A DNA stretch of 64,000 nucleotides from positions 2,294,001 to 2,358,000 of the forward strand of contig CM033120.1 of the NCBI GenBank assembly GCA_019321725.1, given 5' to 3'. The DNA comes from Paulownia fortunei (lineage: Eukaryota > Streptophyta > Magnoliopsida > Lamiales > Paulowniaceae). Both the position numbers and the translations under genes were made by a program. Positions within the stretch are counted from its first letter, which is position 1. Every line of letters starts with the position of its first letter. Positions 1 through 12,009 of the stretch are shown here, one piece after another. The notes under the pieces were generated by a model. That model was not told the origin of the DNA. It worked only from the letters and a program-made list of their open reading frames with translations, and ran no database searches.

Positions 1-49
1 CAATTCGATTATGAAAACACTACTTAATATATATTGTGTATACATTAAA

Positions 50-223
50 TTAAGTATCAACAAAATAAGAATGTTTTCACTTGCAATTTTCTAGTCAGCA
101 TGGCAATAGTTATACTCAAACTCCCCTCTAATTTCCAAAAATGCCCCGGACCTCCTATAAATATGGATACTTTCCCTCCCATATTTGCACAACCAAATAC
201 ACACACACACACGCAGAGTAGAG
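50..223 (+). promoter_or_regulatory. Promoter and leader of PMEI copy A
   Basis: A TATA box (CTATAAATA, 155-163) lies about 60 bases before the chosen ATG and is conserved in copy C at 22839-22847. The leader contains a CA-rich run (200-212) followed by AGAG just before ATG at 224. A longer reading frame opens at 185, but it lies inside this leader and is not conserved, so I start the protein at 224, where the two copies agree (MDSQSNKF and MDGQSNKF). Confidence 0.65.
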
Positions 224-829
224 ATGGATAGTCAATCCAATAAATTTGTTGCAGCACTTCTCCTCCTACTACTCACACTCACTTCAACCATCGAATCGGG
301 CTTTGCCGCCAGGCCCGCCGCTAGAACCACCAACACCAGGTTCATCAAAACATCCTGCTCCACCACAGCCTATCCCACACTCTGTTATACATCACTCTCA
401 AGCCATGCAAGTGCCATCCAGGAAGACCCAAAGCTCCTCGCCCACGCCGCTCTCTCCATCAGCCTCGAAACCGCGCGCTCCACATCCGCCGAGGTTGTCA
501 AGCTCTCGCGCAGCAGCGGTATGAGCAGCCGCGAGGTGGGCGCCATGCGGGATTGCGTGGATGAGCTGAGCGACTCGGTGGACCAACTCAGGAATTCCAT
601 GGCGGAGATGAACAAGATCAAGGGCTCCAACTTCGATCTCATAATGAGTGACATTCAGACATGGGTTAGCGCCGCCTTGACAGATGAAGACACATGAACC
701 GATGGATTCGCCGGAAAAGCCACGAGCGGCGGTGTAAAGACTGTTGTCAGGGCGCGAATTGTGAATGTGGCGCATATGACTTGCAATGCCTTGGCTCTCA
801 TCAATAGCTATGCTTCCCTCCAACGTTAA
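224..829 (+). pseudogene. PMEI copy A, premature stop at the fourth conserved cysteine
   Basis: Secreted pectin methylesterase inhibitor (PMEI family). Such proteins form a 1:1 complex with pectin methylesterase in the cell wall. Residues 1-28 look like a signal peptide with a hydrophobic LLLLLL core. Three of the four family cysteines are present at C45, C54 and C111; family knowledge says they form two disulfides. Codon 158, which is cysteine (TGC) in copy C, is TGA here (695-697), so the product stops after 157 residues. Beyond it the frame stays open to TAA at 827-829 with good similarity to copy C, giving an expected full length of 201 residues. The gene has one exon, as is usual for the family. 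Loss of the fourth cysteine and 44 C-terminal residues should abolish inhibition. Family identity is secure; calling it a pseudogene assumes the base is correct. Confidence 0.85.
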
Positions 830-1129
830 ATTAATTTTCTCATAACTGTAAAAGTATTTGTAGTAAGTGTGTGAGATTAGTTTTGTGGAATATCAAAGTT
901 AGTAATTAATTTGTGGCTTGATTGCATTAAGTTAGTGTGATAGATTAGTATTTCATTTTATTGTAGTAGCAATTCTAAGATGTCATAAATGTGTAGATTT
1001 TATCATCTTTTATAAAGTTAAGTTACCATTTCCTCAATTCTAAACTATTTTTTCTTATTTTTTAAAAAAATATATTTTAAAATAAGGTGTTATGCGCTAA
1101 AAATAACTTAAAAAAAAAATATTTTGCTT
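830..1129 (+). other. 3' flank of PMEI copy A
   Basis: AT-rich 3' untranslated or flanking sequence that matches the flank of copy C (23537-23760) in several blocks, for example AGTAAGTGTGTG and ATCATCTTTTATAAA. This shows the duplication included the 3' end of the gene. No separate gene is visible. Confidence 0.6.
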
Positions 1130-1240
1130 CACTATAAGAAAACAGAAAAATAGCGACGAAATCTTAGCGACGACATTATCATTTCATCGTTAAGTCAAAT
1201 ATTAGCAACCGAAAAATTAAATTAAAAGCGACATCTCTTA
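1130..1240 (+). mobile_element. CACTA-like transposon terminus
   Basis: Begins CACTATAAGAAAACAG, one base from the CACTACAAGAAAA start common in plant CACTA (En/Spm) elements. It is followed by subterminal motifs AGCGACGAAAT, TTAGCGACGAC and GAAAAATTAAATTAAAAGCGAC, the tandem TAGCGACGA type seen near CACTA ends. I did not find the matching opposite end, so this is probably a fragment or a degenerate non-autonomous element. Confidence 0.5.
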
Positions 1241-2259
1241 TTTAAACTATTCACTTTTTAGTAAAATAGTGTAAGACATATATAAAACTTTTATTTTTCA
1301 AATTTAAACTAAAATTTCGTATCGAGATGGGAACCATTTTCTCTGGACGGAGGGATTACTGTTTTTGTCTGTTGGTATTATTTATCTGTTGACTATTATA
1401 TGAAATAACCTTTTTTTGTTCTTTCATAATCAACATTTTATCTTTTATCTTTTGCTGTTTTTTGGTGTTTCGATTGGTTCTTTAGTATATTTTCAAGAAT
1501 AATTATATTTTCGACAATTAAGCTTTTATACTTCTATTAAAAATAGGTTTAATTCTATTTTAAGCTTTGTGCTCTGATTCAGTATTATTTTATTTATTTT
1601 TATTATCAATTATATCATTTTAACTCCTTATACTTTTAAAAATATTCTAAATATTTATTTTAAATGACCGAATTACCTCTATCCATTATTTAAGTGTTTA
1701 ATTGACTTTGTGTTAATATTCTGACTATATTTTAAAATAAATAGATTTGTATTTATATCTTCATAATTTTTATGACTTAATTAATTAACACTTAATAATA
1801 AATACATTTGGAACTTTATTGTGCTTAAATTCTAAGGGGTGAGACTGCTAACTCTCAAGCACTATACTTTTGAGACTATACTTTTGAGAGCAATAATATA
1901 AAGACTCACAAAACTTTCACATATTCAATTCTCATTTAAAACTCTATACCAAATCAAGAATTATCTTTATTATGGGAGGAAGAGAGTATTTTATCAAGAA
2001 ACCATGAAGAATATGACAAAAAAAAAAAATTCATCCTTCAAGTTGGAGTCCTAGATGTTTGGTTCTTTTCGATTTTGAAAATTGATTTTGGTTCTTTTAT
2101 TTGGAAAAATTTAGAAATTTAGGACACTCACCTGTATAACATGACAAAATGACCTGCGCAAAATTGGGGAAAAATTAATGCCACAAGGATTGTACTTAGG
2201 CAACTTGAAAGAATAAATAATAAAATATAAAATTATAAAAACTTAGAAAATAATTCATA
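1241..2259. other. AT-rich intergenic DNA, no gene seen
   Basis: Very AT-rich sequence with stops in all frames and no recognisable domain. A short block near 1866-1940 (TTTTGAGAGCAATAAT) recurs near 23759 in unit C, so the duplication continues through here. Confidence 0.6.
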
Positions 2260-2278
2260 AATATATATATATATATAG

Positions 2279-2336
<58 letters not shown>

Positions 2337-2338
2337 AT
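2260..2338. repeat. Compound microsatellite (AT)n(AC)n(AT)n(GTAT)n
   Basis: An uninterrupted chain of AT dinucleotides, about ten AC dinucleotides, more AT dinucleotides and then about six GTAT tetranucleotides. It is absent from the equivalent part of unit C, so it expanded after the duplication. Likely length-polymorphic. Confidence 0.9.
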
Positions 2339-3885
2339 GTTTGCTGGGCTCCAAATCCGTGGGCACAAACATATAGGTCAAAATCATACTCCACCAAGCT
2401 AAATTCTGGCATATTGATAAAGCTACATCTCTAACACATGGATACTAGAAATTGATAAACCTAAATCTCTTGCATATTGATACTAGAAATCCAAGTTCAT
2501 CGTATCCAAGTTTATCAGCCCCACAACAATAAATTAATCAGTACTCAAACATGTTCTCTCTTAATATATCCACCACACAAATCTATTCAACTTAATATCT
2601 TCCATTAGTTCAAAGTTCAGGTTCTTGTTTTTTTTTTTTTTTCATTGTCTCTGACCAACAAAAATCTACAATTTGAGATAGCTTGAATAGATTTGAAGCT
2701 TGTATCTTCTTCTAAACAAGTTAAACTTAAAGGAGTATAAATATAAAAATTAAACTCGTTTTAAATAAAGTCTCGAGAAAAAAAGTTTATTATAATGCAT
2801 ATCGAAAACTTAAGCTCGACTTAATTGATAATTCTACGTACCACTCTACTTCTACTAACTACGCCACAATTATGAAGAGATTTATCTTGTTAAACGAGAG
2901 TTTCTTATTTGAAACTTGCCTCATGGCCGTACCGTATTTGTAAGGTTCCAAGTGTAAGGTAAAGCTTTACATTACAAATTAATGCTAAGTTTGGTTCTTA
3001 GATTTTCTTTAATGAGTAAAATATTAAGAAAATTCTTTTTTTTTCTACTTCAAATGATAGTATCTTATATCTTATTATTTAAATTATTTTCTTTTAACTT
3101 ACTTTCTTCACGAAATTCCATGATTCAAACAATGTAAAGGAAAAAATAGCGTGTTTATATATATTTGCGGACCTCTAAAATGATAAGTCTCTAACATATT
3201 GGTACTAGAAATCTAATTATCGTTTTCCTTAAAGTTGATACCCCTTAAAATTGATTTTCGTGGCATTGTAGTCCAAGTAAGATCAGTCCCACAAAATTAG
3301 ACATACGATTCATATTTATACGAGTAATTCAATGGATGATTTAAAGCCACTATCTATCAATAATCTCAATAGGTTTAGTTACACATCCACCATGATATAT
3401 TGGTATATTTTCTGGTGGTACTAAATAAACGCATTATAGGATATTTAAAAAAATTCTAGAAAAGTTACTAAATTTATAAAAAAATATAAATAACACAAAT
3501 TATACTCCTTTGTAATTGACAAATAGAATAATATTACGAATACATATAAACTCAAAAACTAATAAGTATTATCCAATTTTCTCGAATCAACAAAAATCAA
3601 TTCAGCCACATATCTACAATACTCTAAAGTATGATCCTATGTTTGTTTGCTTTACAACTAAAGTCCGTACTAGTGTCGCAGTCCAAGCAGATTGTCCCAC
3701 AATATATGGTATATCTTAATAAAAGGCGAGGTAATTGTGTCAATTGCTATTCAAACATCTCATTATTATATCTATCCACCACAAATGTTTTGCTCGCACC
3801 ACTTCACAATGCACATCTTCTGGGCCCTGGCATTGTTGGGCATGTTTATATACAGCAAGATTTTTCTGATTGATTTGATGCATTT
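2339..3885. other. Duplicated non-coding flank of unit A
   Basis: No convincing gene. Sections match unit C (24370-24600, 25200-25800, 26080-26390), and the block 3640-3860 also matches unit B (19250-19430). Short open frames here (3516-3904) are not conserved as protein between the copies, so I treat them as chance. Confidence 0.6.
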
Positions 3886-3917
3886 CAGTAAAAGTAAAAT
3901 GTAGTTAGGGCAGTTGT

Positions 3918-4025
3918 AATGTCACATCATTACATAGTTTCATTGAACATATAAATAAGAATCCTCAACACAATGTCACATCATTACATAATTTCATTAA
4001 ACATATAAGTAATATCCTCCATCAC
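3918..4025. repeat. Tandem duplication, 54-bp unit, two copies
   Basis: AATGTCACATCATTACATA begins at 3918 and again at 3972, followed each time by a near-identical TTTCATT(G/A)AACATATAA segment. It lies just left of the LINE fragment, inside the stretch that is inserted relative to unit B. Confidence 0.8.
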
Positions 4026-4428
4026 AAGAGTGATGCCCCGTGCCAATGGAAACCTGTAATTTGATTTCTTCTTAACTATTCGGAGCTTAGGAGATGTCGT
4101 CCAAGTGAATATGAATATTATTTCAGTAGAATTGTTGATTGATCGATTTCACTTAATGATATTAGTATTTATTTTAGCCCACTTAAGTACATAAAAGTGG
4201 ATGGTTTGAATTTGTCCAATTGTGATCTCGTTTTCTTATTTCTTAGTTCTTTGATATAAATAATATTTTTTTTAATTAAAAGTCACATGTGGCTAGGCGT
4301 GGGTTAGGCATAAACTCCTACCAATTTATTGATTTTACCCAAAAAAAGAGTACAAGAAAAATTAGAGAAAATAGTAAATAATTACATTAGAAAATGAGAA
4401 ATAAAAAAGACGAGGAGTAATTTGTCCT

Positions 4429-6530
4429 TTACAGACTCTTAAAATGAAAATAAAAAAATATTCTATCTAATCGTATCAATCCGTTAAGCTCACATGGAAT
4501 ATTTCGATAATCATATACAACATCAACCAAAGTGAAACATGCTAAATTGGTCAAGAAATCTGCTGCAAAATTACCTTCCCTAAAAATATGAGATGCTTTA
4601 AACTTTAATTTTTTAATCAAACATTTAACTCTAAGAAGGTCATGTTGAAGTCTCCAACCAACATGCTGACCTTTGTTAAGCAAATTAATAATAACTTGCG
4701 AATCAGATTCAAGCCAAACGTGTGTGATCTTGTGTTGAATACACATTTTGAGGCCTTGCACAACAGCTGCAATTTTCGCCTCATTTTTGGTTCGAATGCC
4801 TAGGAAGGATGAAAAGGCAAATATTACATTGCCAATCTTATTGCGCAAAAGATCCTCTACTGCAGCAACACCCATTAGTTTGACGACACCATTTGTATTC
4901 AGTTTGAACCAATCACCATTTGGTTTAATCCATTGAACCTTAATCACCTTAAGAGCATGAAGACTTTAAATTTTAGATGCTGGGTAATAGAGCAATCTCT
5001 CTTCCAAAATAATCGTAAATCATCACTCGGAATGAGAGAGAGGTGATGAATACATCTTCTAATAATCCGGTGATGATTAAAGGACCAATCCCTATATTTG
5101 CAATTATTTCTCTCAAGCCACAAAAACCAAAGGATTACAAATGGTAAAACACTTCTAACGTGAAACAGAACAGGAGCCGAGCAGTGCCAAATTTGAACAA
5201 AGTTAAGCATTGACAATGTGAAGGAAATTTAAAACCCCTCCGTTGCATACATTCATCTACGGGAATCCAAAAGTTGATCAAACGCCAATTGAAGATAGAC
5301 ATAGTAGACGTTATATATCTAAACCACAACCTTTGAAAGATTTGTTGAGGAACCTTGCGATCTCTAATGAATTCCAAATAAGATTTCAGAGAGAATGCCC
5401 CATCAATAGAAAGTTTCCAAGTAGCCACATCCTTAACCTCACTATCAAACGGAATTTGTAGGATAGTATGCACCAAATCATCTGGTAGGAGTGTTGCTAA
5501 TTTATCCCTATTTCATTCATTATTCATCCAAAAATCAGGTACATTGAATTGTTCATTAAACATCGATAATTGCAGAAAAAGAGGCTGGCCATCAAGCCAT
5601 CCATCATACCAAAATGAAATTATGCCAGCACCTAGGTTCCCCCTAATATGCCTTTCTGCATCACTATGAATTTGACATAAATGCTTCCACACTTGAGATT
5701 GGTTGTTATTCAACTTTACCACAACAGGATGAGCCAAAGAACAATACTTATACCTTATAAATTTTGACCAAATGGAGATGTTTATTCTAAACCTCCACCA
5801 CAACTTATAATCAAAAGCTTTGGCAATAGAAAATAAGGAACAAACTCCCAATCCACCTTCATTGCACAAAAAACACATTTTCTCCCAAGCCGACCAATGC
5901 ACTTTAGATTGCCCATCCTTTGAACCCCAAAAGAACTTGGAAAATAAGCGATCAATGCATAAAATAACAGCCTTAGGAGGATTAATAATATGAAGTATAT
6001 GGATAGGAATCGTACATAAAATACTTTTGATAAGAAGAAGCCTCTCTCCATGAGAAAGAGTATTCTTCTCCCATCCTTGAAGTATGTTCCTAATTTTTGC
6101 GACGATGCCTTCAAAAAATGAAATTTTCTTTCTTCTTTTATAGAGAGGTGAACCAAGATACACAACTGGAAGTTTAGCGTGAACAAAACTAGTAATACAT
6201 TAGATCGACTCAACTGCCTCTTGGGAAGCTCGTTTACTAATAATGATAAGAATATTTTTTTGCATTAAATAATTGTCCTGAAACTCTTTCATACTTATGT
6301 AGAAAATCCATCAATAACCCCAGGCCCTGCTCAAAGCCTTTGAGAAAATCAAAATATCATCAGTATACGAAAGATTTGAAATAAGAATCCCACCAGCTGA
6401 ATGATAGTTTAAGCACTGATTATTAGCAAATAAATTATGTAATCCCCTAGAAAACACTTCACAACAATGATGAAAAGAGAGGCAGAGAGCGGATCGCCTT
6501 GTCTCAATCCTCTTGTTAGAAGATTCTATG
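4429..6530 (-). mobile_element. 5'-truncated LINE (L1-type non-LTR retrotransposon)
   Basis: Minus-strand pieces in the order of a plant LINE ORF2. Reverse transcriptase motif GLRQGDPLS lies near 6490-6515 and the YTDD active-site box near 6360-6375. The RT C-terminal region is 5513-6163, a zf-RVT-like segment 5135-5476, and an RNase H-like domain 4429-4947 with NEAKIAAV, ESDSQ and NFAADFL. Frames are broken between these blocks. The endonuclease half is missing, as expected for 5' truncation. A short T-run at 4266-4274 could be the trace of the poly(A) tail on the opposite strand, which would extend the 3' end to about there. Non-functional. Confidence 0.85.
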
Positions 6531-7084
6531 TAGTTGTGTTGTATACTTATTTATATATGTGTACATATAAAATTTGTAAGAGGGGGATGTGAGTGAAGTA
6601 TAACAAAATAATAACAACAATAATAGTAATACATAACAAAGAGAATATTCATCAAAATATATCTTAGCATTGAATGAGGATTGAATGTCCCCACGTTAAA
6701 GTTATAAGGAACAAGTTGCTTGAAATGTAATTCTACATGAAGCCCAAAAAAGAAAAAAAACATTATAAGGAACAGACCCAACACTTGCATATTATTCCAA
6801 TGACCTAAAAATTATTTCACCTTGGATTTATAAATGATGCAACCAACGTTGTCATTTTGATTTACTACAACAAATACTATATGTCAAAACTCTATAAATA
6901 TGTATCAAATAAACCATACATATACACATAGTATTTGTATATATTCTACGCACAAATACACTATCAATTAATGGAGGTTGTGCTACATATAACCCTACAA
7001 TGACAAACCAATGTACGTTTGTTTTTTCCTTTGTGAATTATATTATAATGTTATTGAAGCTTGAATATTTCTACTATGAATGTG
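6531..7084. other. Non-coding DNA right of the LINE
   Basis: AT-rich sequence without counterpart in unit B until about 7085. I see no gene; an 80-codon frame on the minus strand (6551-6790) is hydrophobic low-complexity sequence and is not supported. Confidence 0.5.
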
Positions 7085-8161
7085 GATATGCAATTTTCAG
7101 AACCTTTATGTACTTTTCTTTTTGTTTTCAAACAATTGTGTTATCGCAGCATAGATGAAAATCAACACTTGTCAGTCCTTTTTCGGAATATACAAGGACC
7201 GTATGTTTGTGGAGTACATGTAATTCAATTAAAAAATAGATATTCAAACTACTCAATTTGAGACATGCAAAAAATACTAAAGTTAACCAAAAAAAACGAA
7301 GTTATATATTCAAAAAATAAAGTAGATCTATAATATTATTTTAAATAAATCAATGAATTAGTTATAGACACAAATATAGCTAAATTAATGATAAATTAAG
7401 TTTCCAAGTTGTAGTTCAAATCATAAACTGTTTCACCATCAAATTTGAATCAATCTAATTCAACTCAAAATAAATTAGTCATTTTGCTATGATAACATGT
7501 GTCCTCATAAATCATTCATTATTTCACATAAGTTTTAAAAATGAATAATATGTCATAAACCCCAAACCACTCATTTTATAACATAGACAATGTATCATAT
7601 AGCTTAAGTACGGACATTATGGTAGGCACTCAAAATTTAAGATGCTAGATTGCCCTCATTCTAAACCACTCATTCAAAATTTAAGATGCTTGATTGTCCT
7701 AAAAACAATGATTGTTAACATTTCTATTTTACACCTAGGATATTTGTGAGTTATATGCATTACTCTAGACCACCAAAAACCCATTCATCAACAATTAAGA
7801 AAAATAAATTAAAAAAGAAAAATGAATAAGAAATACTCCATTTGTCCTAAATATATTACTCATGTTTCTTTTTTTCACATCTAAGTTGCTATATAGTCAA
7901 TTTTGCCTCTAAAATTGAATTTCTCTCAATTTTATCCACATCAACTATTGCCGATCAATTTTATTTGTAATAGTATGTGGATATCCTAAATGTCTAGATT
8001 TTTTCCTTAAAAAAAGTAAAGGACCAAAAATTTGAGTAGGAAAAAACTAAAAAAATAATTATTTTTTTCGTATATATACATGTAAAATAAAGTATCAACA
8101 ATATAAGAATCTTTTCTCTTGCAATTTACAAGCTAGCATGAAATTAGTTATATGCAAACTA
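7085..8161. other. Tail of unit A joined to the start of unit B
   Basis: 7085-8080 matches unit B at 19490-20640 and 22310-22440 nearly throughout (for example AAAGTAGATCTATAATATT at 7319 and 19694). At 8090-8161 the sequence matches the PMEI upstream region of units A (55-120) and C (22455-22515), so a new unit starts here. No gene. Confidence 0.75.
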
Positions 8162-8767
8162 TGTTGGTAAAATCACATATGTGACTTTTAGAAAATGGTG
8201 ACTTGAAGAATTGTAGTCAGTTGAAAAGTGGCAAGTCAACATAAATTTGATACATGATGATTTGAAAATTGGTAAAGATATTATGAAACATTTAAAGCCT
8301 CCATAAAAGTTGGTAAAGCCATTTGAAATTGATAAAGTCGTTTTTTATGACTTCCAAATGCACTTTAGAAACAAAAGGAGACTTAATGGCTGCATTGCAT
8401 TGTCGAGAGATCACTTCATACACACCATCGCTTGCCTATATATAGGTACTGAACTTTAGTCTTGAACATCCCATTCTTGAGTGGAAAAACAAAGAGAAAG
8501 AGAGAGGGTATTAGAGAGAGAAAAATAATAATACAAAGGTTTCTCCTAAATACTTATAGTCTTTCATTTGAGTGTTTTTCCTCATATAGAGAGGGAGGTT
8601 GTTGTAATCCTTTTGCAATAGTGAAATCCTTCTACGATTTATCCGTAGCTTTTGCTCTAATTTGTTTGGAGCTTTTCCACGCAAAATCCAGTGTTCATCA
8701 TTTTTCCTCAATTTTCTTATTTCTACTTCAATTGTAAGTTTGTGCTTTGTACCACAACTTCATAACA
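8162..8767 (+). repeat. 5' LTR of Copia-1
   Basis: Starts TGTTGG and ends CATAACA. Its second half is repeated at 10196-10474. A TATA-like CTATATATAGG lies near 8436. The purine-rich AGAGAAAGAGAGAGGG tract is kept in both LTRs. Confidence 0.75.
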
Positions 8768-8768
8768 G

Positions 8769-8780
8769 TGGTATAAGAAC
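8769..8780 (+). other. Primer-binding site of Copia-1
   Basis: TGGTATAAGAAC lies one base after the LTR and resembles the usual copia TGGTATCAGAGC, which pairs with the 3' end of initiator tRNA-Met. Two or three bases differ. Confidence 0.55.
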
Positions 8781-8841
8781 CGGGCTTGTCATCAGTTCTT
8801 ATACAATGGTTCGATCCAGTTATTAGAAATAAGCATTATCA

Positions 8842-10146
8842 ATGATGGCAATGAAGTTTGAAATAGAGAAGTTCAACTGGAAGAATTTCTTGTTATGGAA
8901 AATAAAGATGAAGGCAATCTTAACAAAAGAAGATTGCTTGAAGGCGATTAGAGAGAGACTGGTGGAGATCGCCGACGATAGAAAATGGAAGAACATGAAT
9001 GACAATGCTATCTCCAATCTTCACCTTGGTTTAGCTGATGACATCTTGTTAATCGTTGAAGAGAAGAATACTACAAAGGAGATTTGGGACATCCTAACAA
9101 AGTTGTACGAGGCCAAGTCGCTTCACAATAAAATCTTCTTAAAGAGAAAACTCTACACTCTTTGAATGTCAGAATCTTCTTAGTAACAGATCACATCAAC
9201 ACCTTGAATACTCTATTTTTGTAAAACTCTAAGTTGGGTTACAAAATAGATGTCAATGAATCTACAGATTTTCTACTTCAAGGTCTACCAGGTTCTTATG
9301 ATCAACTCATTATCAACTTGGCTAATAATATTCTCACATGCTATCTAGTCTTTGAGGATGTAGCAGTTGTTGTTTTAGAATAAGAGCAGAGGCGCAAGAC
9401 CAAGGAGGACAAGCTAGCAAATTCGCAGCAAGTAGAGGCATTATTAATGATGAGAGGAAGATTGAAAGAACGTGGTTCCAGTGGGAGCCAAAATCATGGT
9501 AGATCCAAGTCAAGAGGTAAAAAGAATATTGAATGTTTCAAATGTGGCAAGAAATGGCACATTAAGAAAGAGTGTTGGGAAAACAACAAGAATGTTGAGA
9601 AGAATACAACTATCCCTCAAGGTAATGTTGCAAGTACCTCAGACGATGTACAGTGAGGCAACTACAGAAGACAGATCTTGTTTTGTTGATGTCTGGTTTA
9701 TGGACTCAAGAGCTACATGGCACATGACCTCACTAAGAGAGTGATTTCATCAATATAAACCAATCTTAAGAGGATCTTTATTCATGGGTGATGATCATGC
9801 TTTAGAGATTGCCAGTATTGGTACCATCAAACTAAAAATGCACGATGGTATAATTCCCACTATCTAGGAGGTACGACATATGAAAGGCCTAAAGAAAAAC
9901 CTATTGCCTTTGGGACAATTAGATAACATTAGTTGCAAGACTCATATTCAAGATGAGATCAAAAGAGCATTTGTAGTGATAAAAGTGGAGAAGTTAGCTT
10001 CAAATCTAAATATGTTTAAAATAGAAACACTACATGAGGGGAAAGCATATGTTGCCTCGACAAGTTATATAGAAGAATTGACGATGATGTGGCACCACAA
10101 AATTGGCTACATGTCAGAACGAGGTGTGAAGATTCTCTCAGAATAA
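8842..10146 (+). pseudogene. Copia-1 gag-protease remnant
   Basis: The gag domain opens at 8842 (FEIEKFNWKNF, WKNM, LADDIL) and breaks at a stop near 9163. A retroviral-type zinc knuckle, C-x2-C-x4-H-x4-C, is intact near 9537-9580. The protease signature follows in another frame as DSRAT near 9698, where the family has DSGAT, so the catalytic-loop glycine is replaced. A GAG-pre-integrase segment (9880-10146) ends with WHHKIGYMSERGVKILS, just before the deletion to the 3' LTR. Confidence 0.8.
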
Positions 10147-10195
10147 AAGATTCTACCAAGACTCAAAGAGGTATCGTTCATTACCCTTTTGTGAG

Positions 10196-10474
10196 CACTA
10201 ATAGTCTTTAAACATCCTATTCTTAAGTGAAAAACAAAGAGAAAGAGAGAGGGTATTAGAGAGAAAAGACATAATAATACAAAGGATTCTCTTAAATACT
10301 TATAGTCTTTCCTTTGAGTGTTTATCCTCTTATAGAGAAATCCTTCCACAATTTGCCCTTGGTTTTTGCTCCAATTTGTTTGGAGCTTTTCCACATAAAA
10401 TCCGATGTTTATCATTTTTTCTCAGTTTTCTCATTTCTACTTTAGTTGCAAGTTTGTGCTTCGTACCACAACTT
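10196..10474 (+). repeat. Partial 3' LTR of Copia-1
   Basis: Matches about 8449-8759 of the 5' LTR with a small internal deletion, and lacks the last seven or so bases (CATAACA). Its left part is missing. This fits internal deletion by illegitimate recombination. Confidence 0.8.
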
Positions 10475-11518
10475 GTGGCCTCATGAACTTAGCCTATTGG
10501 GTCTTGTCCTTATTCCGACTCATATTTTAAATGGATCTCTTAGGCTTAGCCTATTGGGCCTATTTTGGGTTCATGGCCTATTATAAACCCCCCACTCTCG
10601 AGCAAGCCTCGTGTAGGGAGAGTTAGTTGAGAGTAGTGAGTGTTGGAAGAGGTCGAGCCAATTGTGGATTGATTTGGAGGCCACTACATCCGTCAGTTGG
10701 CTCTATTACTGTTCTAGCTTAGCTCTGCATAAGTTCTCCACTCCTTCACTATTTTCTAATTTTTGTGCACTACAAGAGATGACGTTTGTCGTTATAACTT
10801 AGTTTCTTGAATTAATCTTTCTTTGATTATAGCTTGATATTCTTAGGATTTTACATGATCTTATTTCGTTGTTTGTGTTTGACGCAATTCATCTTTGTTT
10901 GCAAGAAAAGAGCTTGACTTGTGGCTCCTCGATTGAGTAGGTTTTCAGAGTTGACTTTGGGTCCTTCGTGACCTCTTAGTGGAAGGGTGCATCGCCCTAT
11001 CGAGGTGAGATAAGTAGTGTTGATTGAGGTGTCACTAAAGTTAGCGGTAGGCTTTCTTCCTCCTTCGGAGGGGCGACAAGCATAGGTCATTGTTACATGA
11101 TGTTTCTGGTGAAGCTGGAGAACAACCTATTGAGGTTCCACAAGAGGTCGCTCTGAAAAGGCCTTATGATTTTTCTCTTGGTTAGCTCCCCATCATGGTT
11201 TACCTACGGGGTGAATCAGGTTGAGGGAGTGGAGTCTCTTTAGGATGTTTAGGGTTATGTATTAGGCTAGAGAAGAACTCGTAGCGTCACTTGCCTTGAG
11301 TCGAAGCCTAATCGTGTTATTATAGAGGCCTTTGTGGGGGACTTGGTTAGGGTAAGTTGTTCATCTCATTTTTGCGCTTAGTCCATTTACTTCATTTTGA
11401 TGCTTTGGCTTGTATAACCATTAGTCACTTTTGTTGGTAGACTTAGCTATTCTAGATTCAATTACTTTATGCGAGATTTGTAATCGCTTGTTGATTCTGT
11501 GAATGCTTGTTTATGCTT

Positions 11519-11936
11519 TGTTGAGAAAAATTTAGAATATATATGATTCTAAATTTTATCTTTCGAAGAAAAAATTCACTCTAAAATTGAAAACACAACC
11601 AAGATTTTATTAAACTTTGAGATATTACAAAGAAAATTCTCAATTCTTACAAACACTCAAAGCTAACAAGACTACATTCTTATATATAAGACTACTAGTC
11701 TTATTTTCTTCTTCACTTCTTGATGATTTATAAGGCTAGGGACTTGGGTATTTATAGAAGAAGAAATGAAATACATACCACACATTTAATTAAGCTAATT
11801 AATTTTCTGCCACACAAATTATAAAAACCTAATTAATTTGAATCCACACAAATTATAAAAACCTAATTAATTTGAGTCCACACAAATTGCAATACACATA
11901 ACCTAATAATTTAATTGATGACATTGATCTTCAACA
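11519..11936 (-). repeat. 3' LTR of Copia-2
   Basis: Downstream LTR in element orientation. TGTTGA/TCAACA inverted ends are intact. It contains an imperfect internal repeat of ACAAATTATAAAAACCTAAT. Confidence 0.9.
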
Positions 11937-11950
11937 CTCCCCCTCAATGT
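11937..11950 (-). other. Polypurine tract of Copia-2
   Basis: On the minus strand, ACATTGAGGGGGAG lies directly before the 3' LTR, as expected for the plus-strand primer of reverse transcription. Confidence 0.75.
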
Positions 11951-12009
11951 TAGCTCCCATTCTCTGCACTACGCTGAGCTATCAATGAAATAATTCAAAC
12001 TTACTAGTG

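Larger units (their letters stand above)
50..8080. repeat. Tandem duplication unit A (PMEI unit)
   Basis: First of three copies of a duplicated block. It shares long stretches with units B and C: the upstream segment (50-120), the PMEI gene, its 3' flank, blocks at 2400-2620, 2840-3470 and 3620-3860, and the tail 7085-8080. About 3.1 kb between roughly 3885 and 7040 has no counterpart in unit B and contains a LINE fragment, so it is an insertion. Boundaries are approximate because similarity was judged by eye. Confidence 0.8.
8162..10474 (+). mobile_element. Copia-1: Ty1-copia element with large internal deletion
   Basis: Plus-strand copia element with a 5' LTR, a primer-binding-like site, gag, zinc knuckle, protease and GAG-pre-integrase region, followed directly by a partial 3' LTR. 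Integrase, reverse transcriptase and RNase H are absent, so it cannot move by itself. It inserted into the PMEI upstream sequence of unit B. Confidence 0.85.

Noticed and set aside
398..823. 141-codon minus-strand frame opposite PMEI copy A
   Set aside because: It is the antisense shadow of the PMEI coding sequence; the pattern follows PMEI codon usage and has no family features.
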